From contig JAHRWC010000186.1 of assembly GCA_019090365.1 (NCBI GenBank), forward strand, positions 1 to 9,545: a stretch of 9,545 nt of DNA, read 5' to 3'. Both the position numbers and the translations under genes were made by a program. Positions 1-6,772 of this stretch are shown here, piece by piece. The notes under the pieces were generated by a model, which worked only from the letters and a program-made list of their open reading frames with translations, was not told where the DNA came from and made no database searches. The first letter of the stretch is position 1; each line of letters begins with the position of its first letter. This stretch comes from Flavobacteriaceae bacterium. GTDB taxonomy: Bacteria; Bacteroidota; Bacteroidia; Flavobacteriales; Flavobacteriaceae.

Positions 1-1
1 G

Positions 2-928
2 TGGACACAGGTAACAAATCCATTAGTTTCATTACCAAAAACAAGCCGTTACCGTCCAGCAATGGAAAAAGATTCTTGTTTTATAGTTGTTTCAGATGTA
101 TTTCCAACGCCAACTTCCGATGTAGCTGATGTAATTTTACCAGCTTCATGGCATATTGAAAAAAGTGGACTGTATGGTAATTCAGAAAGAAGAACACAAC
201 ACTGGGATCAAATGGTGGAAGGACCTGGAGAAACTACTCCCGATGCTTGGATGACTATTGAAGTTGCAAAACGTATGGGTTATGGAGATTTATTTCCTTA
301 CTCTAGAGAAAACCATGTGGATGAGATTTACAATGAATACAGACAATTTCATGAAGGAGCAAAACACGGAATGGCTCCATTAGAGGTATTAAAAAAAGAA
401 TCAGGTGTTATTTGGCCTTATGTAGATGGTAAATCTACACAATGGCGATTCAACGCAAAATATGACCCTGCATGTAGTAATGGTGAAGAATTTGATTTCT
501 ACGGAAAACCAGACGGAAGAGCTGTAATTTGGCAACGTCCTTACGAGCCAGCAGCAGAATCTCCAGATAATGAATATCCATTTTGGTTAAATACAGGAAG
601 AGTTATTGAACATTGGCATACAGGTTCTATGACAAGAAGAATCCCAGTATTACATAAAGCAATGCCTGCAGCTTATGTTGAGTTTCATCCAACGGATGCT
701 AGTAAATTAGGGATTAGAAACGGTGAAAATGTAAAAGTAGTTTCTCGAAGAGGATCTTGTGTACTTCCTGCTTCAATAAATGAAAGAGGATTACCAACTG
801 TAGGACAAGTTTTTGTTCCTTTCTTTGATGAAAACATGATGATAAATGATGTTACTTTAGATGCTTTCTGTCCAATTTCTAAAGAACCAGATTTCAAAAA
901 ATGTGCTGTTAAAATTGAAAAAGTATAG
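2..928 (+). CDS. napA: Periplasmic nitrate reductase catalytic subunit, C-terminal part (5' end outside window)
   Basis: NapA is the Mo-bisMGD and [4Fe-4S] enzyme that reduces nitrate to nitrite in the periplasm. The reading frame is open from base 2, before the first ATG at 62, so the gene starts upstream of the window. About 308 C-terminal residues are visible of a protein usually near 760-830 aa. The stretch just before and after position 62 reads TNPLVSLPKTSRYRPAMEK, typical of NapA. The signature TGRVIEHWHTGSMTRR lies at about 592-642 in the molybdopterin-dinucleotide-binding domain, and the protein ends KKCAVKIEKV, almost the same as proteobacterial NapA ends. The N-terminal Fe-S motif, the Mo-ligating Cys and any Tat signal are not in the window. 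napB begins 2 nt after the stop, which indicates translational coupling. Confidence 0.96.
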   Translation, partial: WTQVTNPLVSLPKTSRYRPAMEKDSCFIVVSDVFPTPTSDVADVILPASWHIEKSGLYGNSERRTQHWDQMVEGPGETTPDAWMTIEVAKRMGYGDLFPYSRENHVDEIYNEYRQFHEGAKHGMAPLEVLKKESGVIWPYVDGKSTQWRFNAKYDPACSNGEEFDFYGKPDGRAVIWQRPYEPAAESPDNEYPFWLNTGRVIEHWHTGSMTRRIPVLHKAMPAAYVEFHPTDASKLGIRNGENVKVVSRRGSCVLPASINERGLPTVGQVFVPFFDENMMINDVTLDAFCPISKEPDFKKCAVKIEKV

Positions 929-930
929 CC

Positions 931-1617
931 ATGAAAAAGAGATTAGGAATCATATCACTATTTGTAATTCTTTTCATTGCATTTATTGTTGTGTGGAATT
1001 ATAGCTATCAAACAGGGCTTGAAGAAGCTTATGTCCCTATAGATGAAACGAACAGTTCTATTCCAATAATTCCTTCTGAAAAAGGAGTATTTGAACGTTC
1101 TGAGTTTGCTTTAGATTATGCAAACATGCCTTATGATGATAAGCACAAAAGATCATTATCAAGTTATTATGATAACAGAGCATTTTATGGAGCTCCTCCA
1201 AGCATTCCACACGAAATAAGTGACGATAAAACAGTAGGTGAAAATGCATGTTTAAAATGTCATCAAAATGGAGGTTTTACTGAAAAATTTAATGCCTACG
1301 CACCTGTTACTCCACATCCTGAAATGGTAAATTGCAGGCAATGTCATGTAACAAATAATACAGAATCTCTATTTGTTAGTGGATCATATCAAGATTTTTC
1401 GGCACCAATAGCTGGAACTAATAATGCGCTTTTAGGAAGCCCTCCAGTAATTCCGCATCAAATTCAATTGCGAGAAAATTGCTTGTCGTGTCACGCAGGT
1501 CCAAGTGCTCCAATTGAAATTAGAGTAAGTCATCCAGAGCGAATTAATTGTAGACAATGTCACGTCCTTAATAATAAAATAACCACAGATGTGGGAGAAT
1601 TTATAAGAAATAAATAA
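931..1617 (+). CDS. napB: NapB-type cytochrome c subunit of nitrate reductase, tandem-duplicated tetraheme form
   Basis: This is the electron-donor subunit for NapA. Residues 5-22 form a hydrophobic N-terminal segment (signal peptide or membrane anchor). Classical NapB has two hemes; this 228-residue protein has four CXXCH sites: CLKCH 107-111, CRQCH 135-139, CLSCH 184-188 and CRQCH 207-211. They form two similar modules. Module 1 runs PPSIPH (89-94), CLKCH, TPHPE, NCRQCHV. Module 2 runs PPVIPH (171-176), CLSCH, SHPE, NCRQCHV. Each module keeps the His in PPxIPH and in (T/S)(P)HPE that can act as distal heme ligand, so four bis-His hemes are plausible. The gene lies between napA and a second tetraheme gene with 2-nt gaps on both sides. 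The NapB assignment rests on the IPH...CxxCH...HPE...CRQCHV pattern and the position; the duplication reading is mine. Confidence 0.85.
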   Translation: MKKRLGIISLFVILFIAFIVVWNYSYQTGLEEAYVPIDETNSSIPIIPSEKGVFERSEFALDYANMPYDDKHKRSLSSYYDNRAFYGAPPSIPHEISDDKTVGENACLKCHQNGGFTEKFNAYAPVTPHPEMVNCRQCHVTNNTESLFVSGSYQDFSAPIAGTNNALLGSPPVIPHQIQLRENCLSCHAGPSAPIEIRVSHPERINCRQCHVLNNKITTDVGEFIRNK

Positions 1618-1619
1618 CG

Positions 1620-2249
1620 ATGAAGAAAAACTATCATTTTATATATATAATCTGTGTACTTCTTATTTCAAGTACAATAATTTCTTGTAAGCATAAAGAG
1701 GATGATTACCACAACATAAAAGATGCAATTGATGCTAAAAGCAAGAATTACGATGGTATTTCAATTTCTTCCGAAGAATTTATTGGAGATATAAATACCA
1801 TTGAAATTACAGAAGGCGAACATACATTTCTTATTCCCGAACGAAAAAGTCAGATAAAATCGTATGCCTGTACCGAATGTCATACAAAAGATTTAGATCA
1901 GATGCAGAATTTGAAGGACAGTAAAAAAGCACATTGGGATATTAGCATTAATCATGCTGATGATAAAACCATGAACTGTATTACCTGTCACAATGCAAAA
2001 AAGATTGATGACTTAACAAGTATTACAGGCACTTCAATCGATTTCAATAACAGTTATCAATTATGTAGTCAATGCCATACTAGACAATTTGAAGATTGGA
2101 AAGGTGGAGCACATGGTAAAATACTTGAAAGTTGGGCGCCACCAAGAGCTTCTATGACTTGTGTAAACTGTCATAATCCGCACGATCCACATTTTGAGAC
2201 AAAATGGCCTGACCGATTTAATACTCAAAAAGTTAAAGAAAGAGATTAG
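1620..2249 (+). CDS. Tetraheme c-type cytochrome lipoprotein of the nap operon
   Basis: A 209-residue protein with a lipoprotein signal peptide: hydrophobic residues 8-20, then a lipobox ending in Cys23 (IISC). Four heme-binding sites are visible: CTECH 84-88, CITCH 120-124, CSQCH 149-153 and CVNCH 181-185. Nearby histidines (H105, H112, H165, H188, H191) can serve as distal ligands. It resembles NapC/NrfH and cytochrome c3-type carriers in general, but has no N-terminal transmembrane anchor beyond the lipid site and I cannot assign a named family. The start is 2 nt after the napB stop, and it is followed by an Fe-S/NrfD pair, so it probably relays electrons from that membrane complex to NapB. 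The residues after the lipidated Cys (KHKEDD) are charged and resemble the lipoprotein export signal described in Capnocytophaga; surface exposure is speculative. Confidence 0.8.
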   Translation: MKKNYHFIYIICVLLISSTIISCKHKEDDYHNIKDAIDAKSKNYDGISISSEEFIGDINTIEITEGEHTFLIPERKSQIKSYACTECHTKDLDQMQNLKDSKKAHWDISINHADDKTMNCITCHNAKKIDDLTSITGTSIDFNNSYQLCSQCHTRQFEDWKGGAHGKILESWAPPRASMTCVNCHNPHDPHFETKWPDRFNTQKVKERD

Positions 2250-2279
2250 TACAAACGCATATAATGAAATTTAAAAGGT

Positions 2280-3356
2280 ATGAGTAGTAACGATAAAAAA
2301 TGGTTTTCATTAGATCTTGGAAACAAGAAGAAGCAGGAGTCTTCATCATGCGGTTGTGGAAAATCTTCCTCAGGATGTAATTCTCATAATAAGCCTATTC
2401 AAGAAAAACAACCAGACGGATTCGATCAAGTTTTTAATGTAAAAATGGACCGTAGAACTGCGTTTAAAAAGCTAACCGCAAGTTTAGCAATTGGAGCTGG
2501 AGCGATAAGCACTTCTTGTAGTGTAGTTGCTGGAGATGAAACGAAAGAAAAATCACAAATCGAATGGGAAGAGCAGTTCAAAGGAAATTATAAATTAATG
2601 ACCGATGAAGAGAAAAAAGGAACTGTAGATAGATTGGTTAGATCGTATCAATTACGTACTGGTAAAAATATAAGTATGTCTTCTAAAAATGCTGAAGAGG
2701 ATGTATTGTTTGGTTATGCTTTTAATATTTCAAAATGTCAAGGTTACATGGATTGTGTAAGCGCTTGTGTTGAAGAAAATAACCAAGACAGAAATTCGCA
2801 AATGGAATATATCCGTATTCATGAAATGAAAGACGGTAAAGGATTTAATTTCAATGAAGCAGATGATAATTATTATCATGAAGTGCCTGCTGAAGGACAT
2901 TTTTATATGGGAACTCAATGTTTCCATTGTGACAATCCACCTTGTGTAGATGTATGTCCAGTGCAAGCAACATGGAGAGAAGATGATGGTTTAGTTGTAA
3001 TTGATTATGATTGGTGTATTGGGTGTAGGTATTGTATGGCAGCTTGTCCTTACGATGGACGTCGATTTAATTGGAGTAAACCTGAAGTTCCTGAAGTAGA
3101 AGTAAACAAGGACCAACACTATTTAGGAAACAGAATGCGTAAAAAGGGAGTGATGGAAAAATGTACTTTTTGTGTACAAAGATCCAGAGCTGGAAAAAAC
3201 CCCGCTTGTGTTGAAGCTTGTCCAACGGGTTCACGAATTTTCGGAAATCTATTAGACCCTAATAGTACAATACGTTGGGTGATTGAAAATAAAAAAGTCT
3301 TTAGGCTTAAAGAGGATTTAGGTACAGAACCTAAGTTCTGGTATTTCATGGATTAA
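2280..3356 (+). CDS. Tat-targeted iron-sulfur subunit with four cluster motifs (NrfC/DsrO/DmsB-type)
   Basis: Electron-transfer subunit expected to sit between the NrfD-like quinol oxidase and the cytochromes. Residues 1-55 are a hydrophilic extension with a small Cys-rich patch (CGCG 24-27, C33). A twin-arginine motif MDRRTAFKKL (57-65) follows, with a hydrophobic stretch to about residue 79. Four cysteine motifs come next: Cys153/159/163, Cys214/217/222/226, Cys246/249/252/256 and Cys295/298/310/314. The last three are canonical. In the first, CQGYMDC, the usual second Cys is Tyr156, so one cluster may be [3Fe-4S] or have another ligand. The N-terminal extension before the RR motif recalls ActB-type subunits of Bacteroidota. 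It lies 30 nt after the tetraheme gene and 30 nt before the NrfD-like gene. The exact subfamily is uncertain; napG would be misleading because the partner is NrfD-like, not NapH-like. Confidence 0.88.
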   Translation: MSSNDKKWFSLDLGNKKKQESSSCGCGKSSSGCNSHNKPIQEKQPDGFDQVFNVKMDRRTAFKKLTASLAIGAGAISTSCSVVAGDETKEKSQIEWEEQFKGNYKLMTDEEKKGTVDRLVRSYQLRTGKNISMSSKNAEEDVLFGYAFNISKCQGYMDCVSACVEENNQDRNSQMEYIRIHEMKDGKGFNFNEADDNYYHEVPAEGHFYMGTQCFHCDNPPCVDVCPVQATWREDDGLVVIDYDWCIGCRYCMAACPYDGRRFNWSKPEVPEVEVNKDQHYLGNRMRKKGVMEKCTFCVQRSRAGKNPACVEACPTGSRIFGNLLDPNSTIRWVIENKKVFRLKEDLGTEPKFWYFMD

Positions 3357-3386
3357 ATATAGTTAATTGATTAAAAGTATTTTTAG

Positions 3387-4607
3387 ATGAGAAGACTTAA
3401 AGTTTTAGGTAGCTTAATAAAAGATAGTTTAGATATCATCACAAGTGGTTCTAAAAAGTATCACATTTGGATGGCTTTTTTAACATTCGTAATGTTAGTA
3501 GGAATGTATTGCTATTCGGTGCAGTTAGAGCACGGCTTAAGTGTTACAGGAATGACCGACAGAGTAAGCTGGGGCTTGTATATATCCAATTTTACATTTC
3601 TAGTTGGAGTTGCTGCAGCTGCGGTTATGTTAGTAATGCCAACCTATGTTTTAAAAGATATTGATTTTAAACAAGCAGTATTAATAGGTGAAGGTATTGC
3701 TGTTGCAGCACTAATGATGTGTTTGGCTTTTGTTGTTGCTGATATGGGAGGACCATCAGTACTTTGGCATATGATTCCAGGAATTGGAGTTTTTAATTTT
3801 CCAGATTCAATGTTAGCTTGGGATGTAATCGTTTTAAATGGTTATCTCTTTTTAAATATTACCATTCCTTTCTATATATTATTTAGACATTACCAAGGGA
3901 AAAAAGCAAAGACAAGTGTATATGTGCCAGGAGCATTAATATCTGTTTTTTGGGCAGTTGCAATTCACTTAGTTACTGCATTTTTATACCAAGGATTGCA
4001 AGCGCGTCCATTTTGGAATAACGCTTTATTAGGACCTCGTTTTTTAGCTTCAGCTTTTGCAGCAGGACCTGCTTTAATCATAATTGTATTAGCTATAATT
4101 AGAACCTATACTGAGTTTAAAATAAAAGATAAGACCATTAAAAAGTTAGCAATGGTTGTTACTGTTGCAGCTCAGATTAATTTGATCATGTTGATTTCTG
4201 AATTATTTAAAGAATTTTATGCACCTACGCATCATAGTGAAAGTGCTTATTACTTGTTCTTTGGACTTAAAGGAAAAACAGCTTTACTGCCTTGGATTTG
4301 GACATCGATTTCTTTAAATGTGTTAGCAACGGTAATGCTTACCTATCATAAACTTCGAAATAATTTTAAAGTATTGTTCTTTACTTGTTTTATATTGTTT
4401 GTTGCTATTTGGATAGAAAAAGGATTTGGATTAATTGTACCTGGATTTATTCCTGGACCTTATGGAAAAATAGCAGAATATACACCAACAGGAATAGAAA
4501 TTGGAGTCACCATAGGAATTTGGGCAATGGGAGCATTTATTTTCACCATACTTGCGAAGACTGCCATTAAAATTGAAACAGGAAGCTTACGCTTTAAAAA
4601 GAAGTAA
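3387..4607 (+). CDS. NrfD/DsrP-family membrane quinol oxidase subunit
   Basis: A 406-residue polytopic protein. About ten hydrophobic helices can be picked out near residues 28-45, 64-86, 98-118, 144-166, 178-200, 219-240, 253-274, 300-320, 326-347 and 370-392, which fits the ten-helix NrfD/DsrP/HmeC type better than the eight-helix NrfD type. The motif TDRVSWGLYISNFTF (57-71) and the segment after it are typical of this family. It is expected to oxidise menaquinol and pass electrons to the Fe-S subunit encoded just upstream. It is the last gene of the nap operon; the first terminator-like structure after it is at 4771-4798. The role in nitrate reduction is inferred from the operon. Confidence 0.88.
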   Translation: MRRLKVLGSLIKDSLDIITSGSKKYHIWMAFLTFVMLVGMYCYSVQLEHGLSVTGMTDRVSWGLYISNFTFLVGVAAAAVMLVMPTYVLKDIDFKQAVLIGEGIAVAALMMCLAFVVADMGGPSVLWHMIPGIGVFNFPDSMLAWDVIVLNGYLFLNITIPFYILFRHYQGKKAKTSVYVPGALISVFWAVAIHLVTAFLYQGLQARPFWNNALLGPRFLASAFAAGPALIIIVLAIIRTYTEFKIKDKTIKKLAMVVTVAAQINLIMLISELFKEFYAPTHHSESAYYLFFGLKGKTALLPWIWTSISLNVLATVMLTYHKLRNNFKVLFFTCFILFVAIWIEKGFGLIVPGFIPGPYGKIAEYTPTGIEIGVTIGIWAMGAFIFTILAKTAIKIETGSLRFKKK

Positions 4608-4631
4608 TTTTAATAATCCAATAAGAATTCC

Positions 4632-4639
4632 CATATTTG
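4632..4639 (+). promoter_or_regulatory. Putative -7 box of leader module L0
   Basis: CATATTTG followed by CAAC is one base off the Bacteroidota -7 consensus TANNTTTG and matches the -7 boxes of L1, L2 and L3 (CATNTTTGC). No TTG stands about 20 nt upstream, so the promoter would be weak; read-through from the nap operon is an alternative source of the L0 transcript. Confidence 0.35.
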
Positions 4640-4675
4640 CAACATTAATAATTAAAAAACTAGAATATTTAGCGA

Positions 4676-4738
4676 ATGAGTTTATTCATTTTACATACAC
4701 AGGGCGATAAATCGCTGTATTTATATCATAAAAGATAG
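4676..4738 (+). CDS. Leader peptide ORF of module L0 (20 aa)
   Basis: A short ORF starting ATGAGTTTATTC and ending in TAG, encoding a 20-residue peptide that starts MSLFILHTQG. It lies between a CATATTTGC box and a strong terminator. His7 is shared with the peptides of the three other modules. The ORF contains GGGCG (4702-4706), complementary to CGCCC in the terminator 5' arm (4773-4777), and a local hairpin (ACA 4699-4701 with TGT 4716-4718; GCGA 4704-4707 with TCGC 4712-4715) that would compete for it. No codon run marks a single amino acid. No Shine-Dalgarno is seen. Translation is unproven; the case rests on the four-fold recurrence of the architecture. Confidence 0.4.
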   Translation: MSLFILHTQGDKSLYLYHKR

Positions 4739-4777
4739 CTGAAATTCTTTAAGAATATATAAAATGCAGAAGCGCCC
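4702..4777 (+). promoter_or_regulatory. L0 antiterminator pairing (4702-4706 with 4773-4777)
   Basis: GGGCG inside the L0 ORF can pair with CGCCC of the terminator 5' arm. The pairing extends to seven positions with one mismatch (T4708 with A4771). It excludes the terminator hairpin. This is the weakest of the four copies. Confidence 0.4.
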
Positions 4778-4798
4778 AAGAAATTGGGCGCTTTTTTT
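4771..4798 (+). terminator. Intrinsic terminator of L0 (also ends the nap operon)
   Basis: Perfect 9-bp stem AGCGCCCAA (4771-4779) / TTGGGCGCT (4784-4792) with a GAAA loop and a run of T to 4798. It is nearly the same as the L2 terminator (8192-8222); the two differ by a compensated C-G to T-A pair. Confidence 0.92.
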
Positions 4799-4903
4799 AT
4801 ATAATTAATTCATAGTATAAGAATTCAAATACTGGATGTTTTGAATCATAAATATATGAGCCATAAAGTCTTATCCTAAAAGGCAAAATCTGTAATAATA
4901 CGG
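4799..4903 (+). other. Intergenic spacer between L0 terminator and L1 promoter block
   Basis: No gene seen. It contains an inverted repeat, ATTCAAA (4823-4829) / TTTGAAT (4840-4846). The AATTAATT and AATTCAA stretches have loose counterparts after the L2 terminator (8223-8337), in line with common ancestry of the two regions. Confidence 0.5.
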
Positions 4904-5013
4904 ACAGGGATTCCATTGCTAAAACTTAACTTAACTAATTGATAATCAATAAAATAAATTGAAATTTTATTTGTGTGTTTCAAAAATACATTTCATATTT
5001 GCACCGCAATAAA
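4904..5013 (+). repeat. Paralogous promoter block, copy 1 (upstream of the rtcB operon)
   Basis: Matches 8338-8446 in elements and spacing: ACAGGGAT (4904-4911), 20 nt, a 28-nt block at 4932-4959 with one difference between copies, TTG (4971-4973), 20 nt, CATATTTGCACCGCAATAAA. The 28-nt block contains the perfect palindrome ATTGATAATCAAT (4938-4950), a possible operator. Confidence 0.8.
4971..5001 (+). promoter_or_regulatory. Promoter of leader module L1 / rtcB operon
   Basis: TTG at 4971-4973, a 20-nt spacer, then CATATTTG at 4994-5001. This fits the Bacteroidota TTG / TANNTTTG promoter with one mismatch. The same layout with the same 20-nt spacer is found at 8404-8434. Transcription should start a few bases downstream, near 5006. 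Confidence 0.75.
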
Positions 5014-5046
5014 GCAACAAGTATTAAATATTAAAAACTGAACAAA

Positions 5047-5130
5047 ATGATGTTATTAATTAAACACATAGACACACCAAAAGGACTAGGTTCTTTTATG
5101 TGTATGCTTCAGGACTTCCATTATTCATAA
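5047..5130 (+). CDS. Leader peptide ORF of module L1 (27 aa)
   Basis: A 27-codon ORF beginning ATGATGTTATTAATTAAACA, product starting MMLLIKHIDTPKGLG, ending TAA at 5128-5130. It lies about 40 nt after the predicted start site and 19 nt before the terminator. The N-terminus resembles that of L2 (MKNLIQHIDPK): LI(K/Q)HID is shared and His7 is common to all four modules. A hairpin within the ORF pairs ACACATA (5064-5070) with TATGTGT (5097-5103), with AAGGA/TCTTT nested. TTCAGGACTT (5108-5117), near the 3' end of the ORF, is the antiterminator arm. Not recognised as any known protein; too short to be an enzyme. Confidence 0.55.
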   Translation: MMLLIKHIDTPKGLGSFMCMLQDFHYS

Positions 5131-5159
5131 TCAAACAATGATCTATATGAAAGTCCGAA
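5108..5159 (+). promoter_or_regulatory. L1 antiterminator pairing (5108-5117 with 5151-5159)
   Basis: TTC-A-GGACTT in the leader ORF is complementary to AAGTCCGAA of the terminator 5' arm: nine base pairs with one bulged A. The pairing encloses the leader stop codon and is incompatible with the terminator. A ribosome on the last leader codons would cover the upstream arm and favour termination; a ribosome stalled earlier would leave it free. Confidence 0.6.
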
Positions 5160-5183
5160 GCCAATAAAGTTTCGGACTTTTTT
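5150..5183 (+). terminator. Intrinsic terminator / attenuator of L1, upstream of rtcB
   Basis: Ten-bp stem AAAGTCCGAA (5150-5159) / TTCGGACTTT (5171-5180), 11-nt loop, T run to 5183. It lies 88 nt before the rtcB start and downstream of a good promoter, the place expected for an attenuator. Confidence 0.88.
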
Positions 5184-5271
5184 ATGTTCAATTTCTACGT
5201 AAGTATTTCCGAGGCATTGTAAAAATTTCTAAGAAGAGTACACATATATTTTTCAGAATAAATCTATAATC

Positions 5272-6663
5272 ATGGGAAATAAGTTAAAAGGAAGAGACCT
5301 TATAAAATTAGGTTTTCCTAAAAACAACAGTATCAATATTGCTTTAGGGCAAATAAATAGATACCATAAAAAAGTAAATAAAAACAAAATTTTAGCAGAA
5401 GCAAAAGAGGTTTTGCTTCATCCAGAAAAATATAAAGACAGTGGAATCTGGGGCAAAGTGGTTGAAGGTTTAATCGACCCAGTTGAGGTAAAGATGCACC
5501 AATTAAATTCAAAAAGAGCACCTTTTACAATCTATGGAGAAAATGAAATCGACGATCAAGCAAAAGAGCAATTGTACAATGCATTAAAATTGCCAGTAAC
5601 CGTTGCAGGAAGCTTAATGCCAGATGCACATGTTGGATATGGTTTGCCTATTGGTGGAGTTTTAGCGACCGATAATGCTGTAATTCCTTATGCAGTTGGA
5701 GTAGATATTGGATGCAGAATGAGCCTTTCAATATTCGATATTCCTGCCACATTTTTTAAAGGAAGAGAACATCAGTTGAAAGGATATCTTTTAGAACATA
5801 CGCAATTTGGGATGGGAAAATCTCACCTAAAAAGCAATGATCATGAGATTTTTGAAAGAGAAGAATTTTCTACGATTCAAATGGTAAAACGATTAAAAGA
5901 TAAAGCATATAAACAACTAGGAAGTTCAGGAAGTGGAAACCATTTTGTTGAATTTGGCGAAGTAACCATTCAGGATGAAAACAACGAATGGAATCTTCCA
6001 AAAGGATCTTACTTAGGATTATTATCTCATAGTGGATCTCGTGGATTGGGTGCAAATATTGCAAAACATTACACCTATTTAGCTACAAAACAATGTCCGT
6101 TACCAAAACAGGTACAGCATTTAGCATGGTTAGATATCAACACTCACGACGGAAGAGAATACTGGATGGCAATGAATTTAGCTGGAGATTATGCCAAGGC
6201 TTGTCATGACGATATTCATTATCGAATAGCTAAAGCATTGCATAAAAAACCAGTGGCTAGAATTGAAAACCATCACAATTTTGCATGGAAACAAACCGTC
6301 AATAATAAAGAATGTATCGTTCATAGAAAAGGAGCAACTCCAGCTTCAAAAGGTGAGTTGGGGATTATTCCAGGCTCTATGACTGCGCCAGGATTTATCG
6401 TGAGAGGATTAGGTAACCAAGAGAGTTTACAATCGGCATCACATGGTGCAGGTCGTTTGTTTTCTAGACGTAAGTGTAAAGAAACATTTACAAAAAGTGA
6501 GATCAAAAAGCAATTAGCAGATCATGGAGTTACCTTAATTGGTGGCGGAATTGATGAAGCGCCAATGGCGTACAAAGACATCAATAAAGTGATGGCAAAT
6601 CAACAAGAATTGGTCGAAGTTGTAGGAATGTTTACTCCTAAAATTGTGAGAATGGATAAATAA
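5272..6663 (+). CDS. rtcB: RtcB RNA ligase (PrfH-associated, RtcB2-like)
   Basis: RtcB joins RNA 2',3'-cyclic phosphate (3'-phosphate) ends to 5'-OH ends, using GTP and Mn2+ through a histidine-GMP intermediate. The 463-residue protein has every active-site motif in order: MPDAH (116-120), GVDIGC (143-148, metal ligands Asp145 and Cys148), GSGNHF (220-225, Asn223/His224), HSGSRGLG (253-260, His253), NHHN (333-336), HRKGAT (351-356), PGSM (367-370) and SHGAGR (390-395), where His391 should carry GMP. The start MGNKLKGRDLIKLGFP is typical of the family. prfH follows after 109 nt and a TPR gene after that. The RtcB-PrfH pair is known to act on ribosomes nicked in the 16S decoding centre. No rtcA, and no rtcR-type sigma54 activator is in the window; control may instead run through the L1 attenuator. 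A separate promoter near TATATTTT (5245-5252) is possible but weak. Confidence 0.95.
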   Translation: MGNKLKGRDLIKLGFPKNNSINIALGQINRYHKKVNKNKILAEAKEVLLHPEKYKDSGIWGKVVEGLIDPVEVKMHQLNSKRAPFTIYGENEIDDQAKEQLYNALKLPVTVAGSLMPDAHVGYGLPIGGVLATDNAVIPYAVGVDIGCRMSLSIFDIPATFFKGREHQLKGYLLEHTQFGMGKSHLKSNDHEIFEREEFSTIQMVKRLKDKAYKQLGSSGSGNHFVEFGEVTIQDENNEWNLPKGSYLGLLSHSGSRGLGANIAKHYTYLATKQCPLPKQVQHLAWLDINTHDGREYWMAMNLAGDYAKACHDDIHYRIAKALHKKPVARIENHHNFAWKQTVNNKECIVHRKGATPASKGELGIIPGSMTAPGFIVRGLGNQESLQSASHGAGRLFSRRKCKETFTKSEIKKQLADHGVTLIGGGIDEAPMAYKDINKVMANQQELVEVVGMFTPKIVRMDK

Positions 6664-6667
6664 AATA

Positions 6668-6758
6668 GTTAGGGCGTTACCCTCCTAAAAAAAGGAGGGT
6701 CGGGCTTTCGGTAGTCGCTCTCTTCGAGGAGCTTCAACAAAACCTTAATCCCTAACGC
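6668..6758 (+). repeat. REP-like palindromic intergenic element between rtcB and prfH
   Basis: About 91 bp with nested structure. Outer arms are GTTAGGG (6668-6674) / CCCTAAC (6750-6756); GCGTTA (6674-6679) / TAACGC (6753-6758) is an alternative outer pairing. Inside are a perfect hairpin ACCCTCCT (6679-6686) / AGGAGGGT (6693-6700), then CGGGCTTTCGG, then a second hairpin around 6716-6731. The GGGCGTTACCC...GGGTCGGGCTTTC...ATCCCTAACGC pattern recalls, from memory, dispersed repeats of Flavobacteriia genomes. It lacks a T tract, so it is not a standard terminator. It may affect mRNA stability or the rtcB:prfH ratio. Confidence 0.75.
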
Positions 6759-6772
6759 AAACAAGAAAAACA

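Noticed and set aside
2730..3349. Minus-strand ORFs of 78 and 76 codons inside the Fe-S gene
   Set aside because: Shadows of a well-supported coding gene; no family features.
3467..4570. Extra plus-strand ORFs of 65 and 61 codons inside the NrfD-like gene
   Set aside because: Out-of-frame shadows of a membrane protein gene.
4994..5183. T-box riboswitch controlling rtcB
   Set aside because: No T-box core (AGGGUGGNACCGCG) or Stem I specifier layout is seen; the CACCGCAAU after the -7 box is the initial transcribed region shared with L3.
5217..5252. Separate rtcB promoter: TTG at 5217 and TATATTTT at 5245-5252
   Set aside because: The spacer is 25 nt instead of 20 and the -7 box lacks the final G; kept only as a weak possibility.
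6679..6700. ACCCTCCT/AGGAGGGT hairpin as a transcription terminator after rtcB
   Set aside because: It is followed by CGGGCTTTC rather than a T tract and is part of a larger palindromic element.
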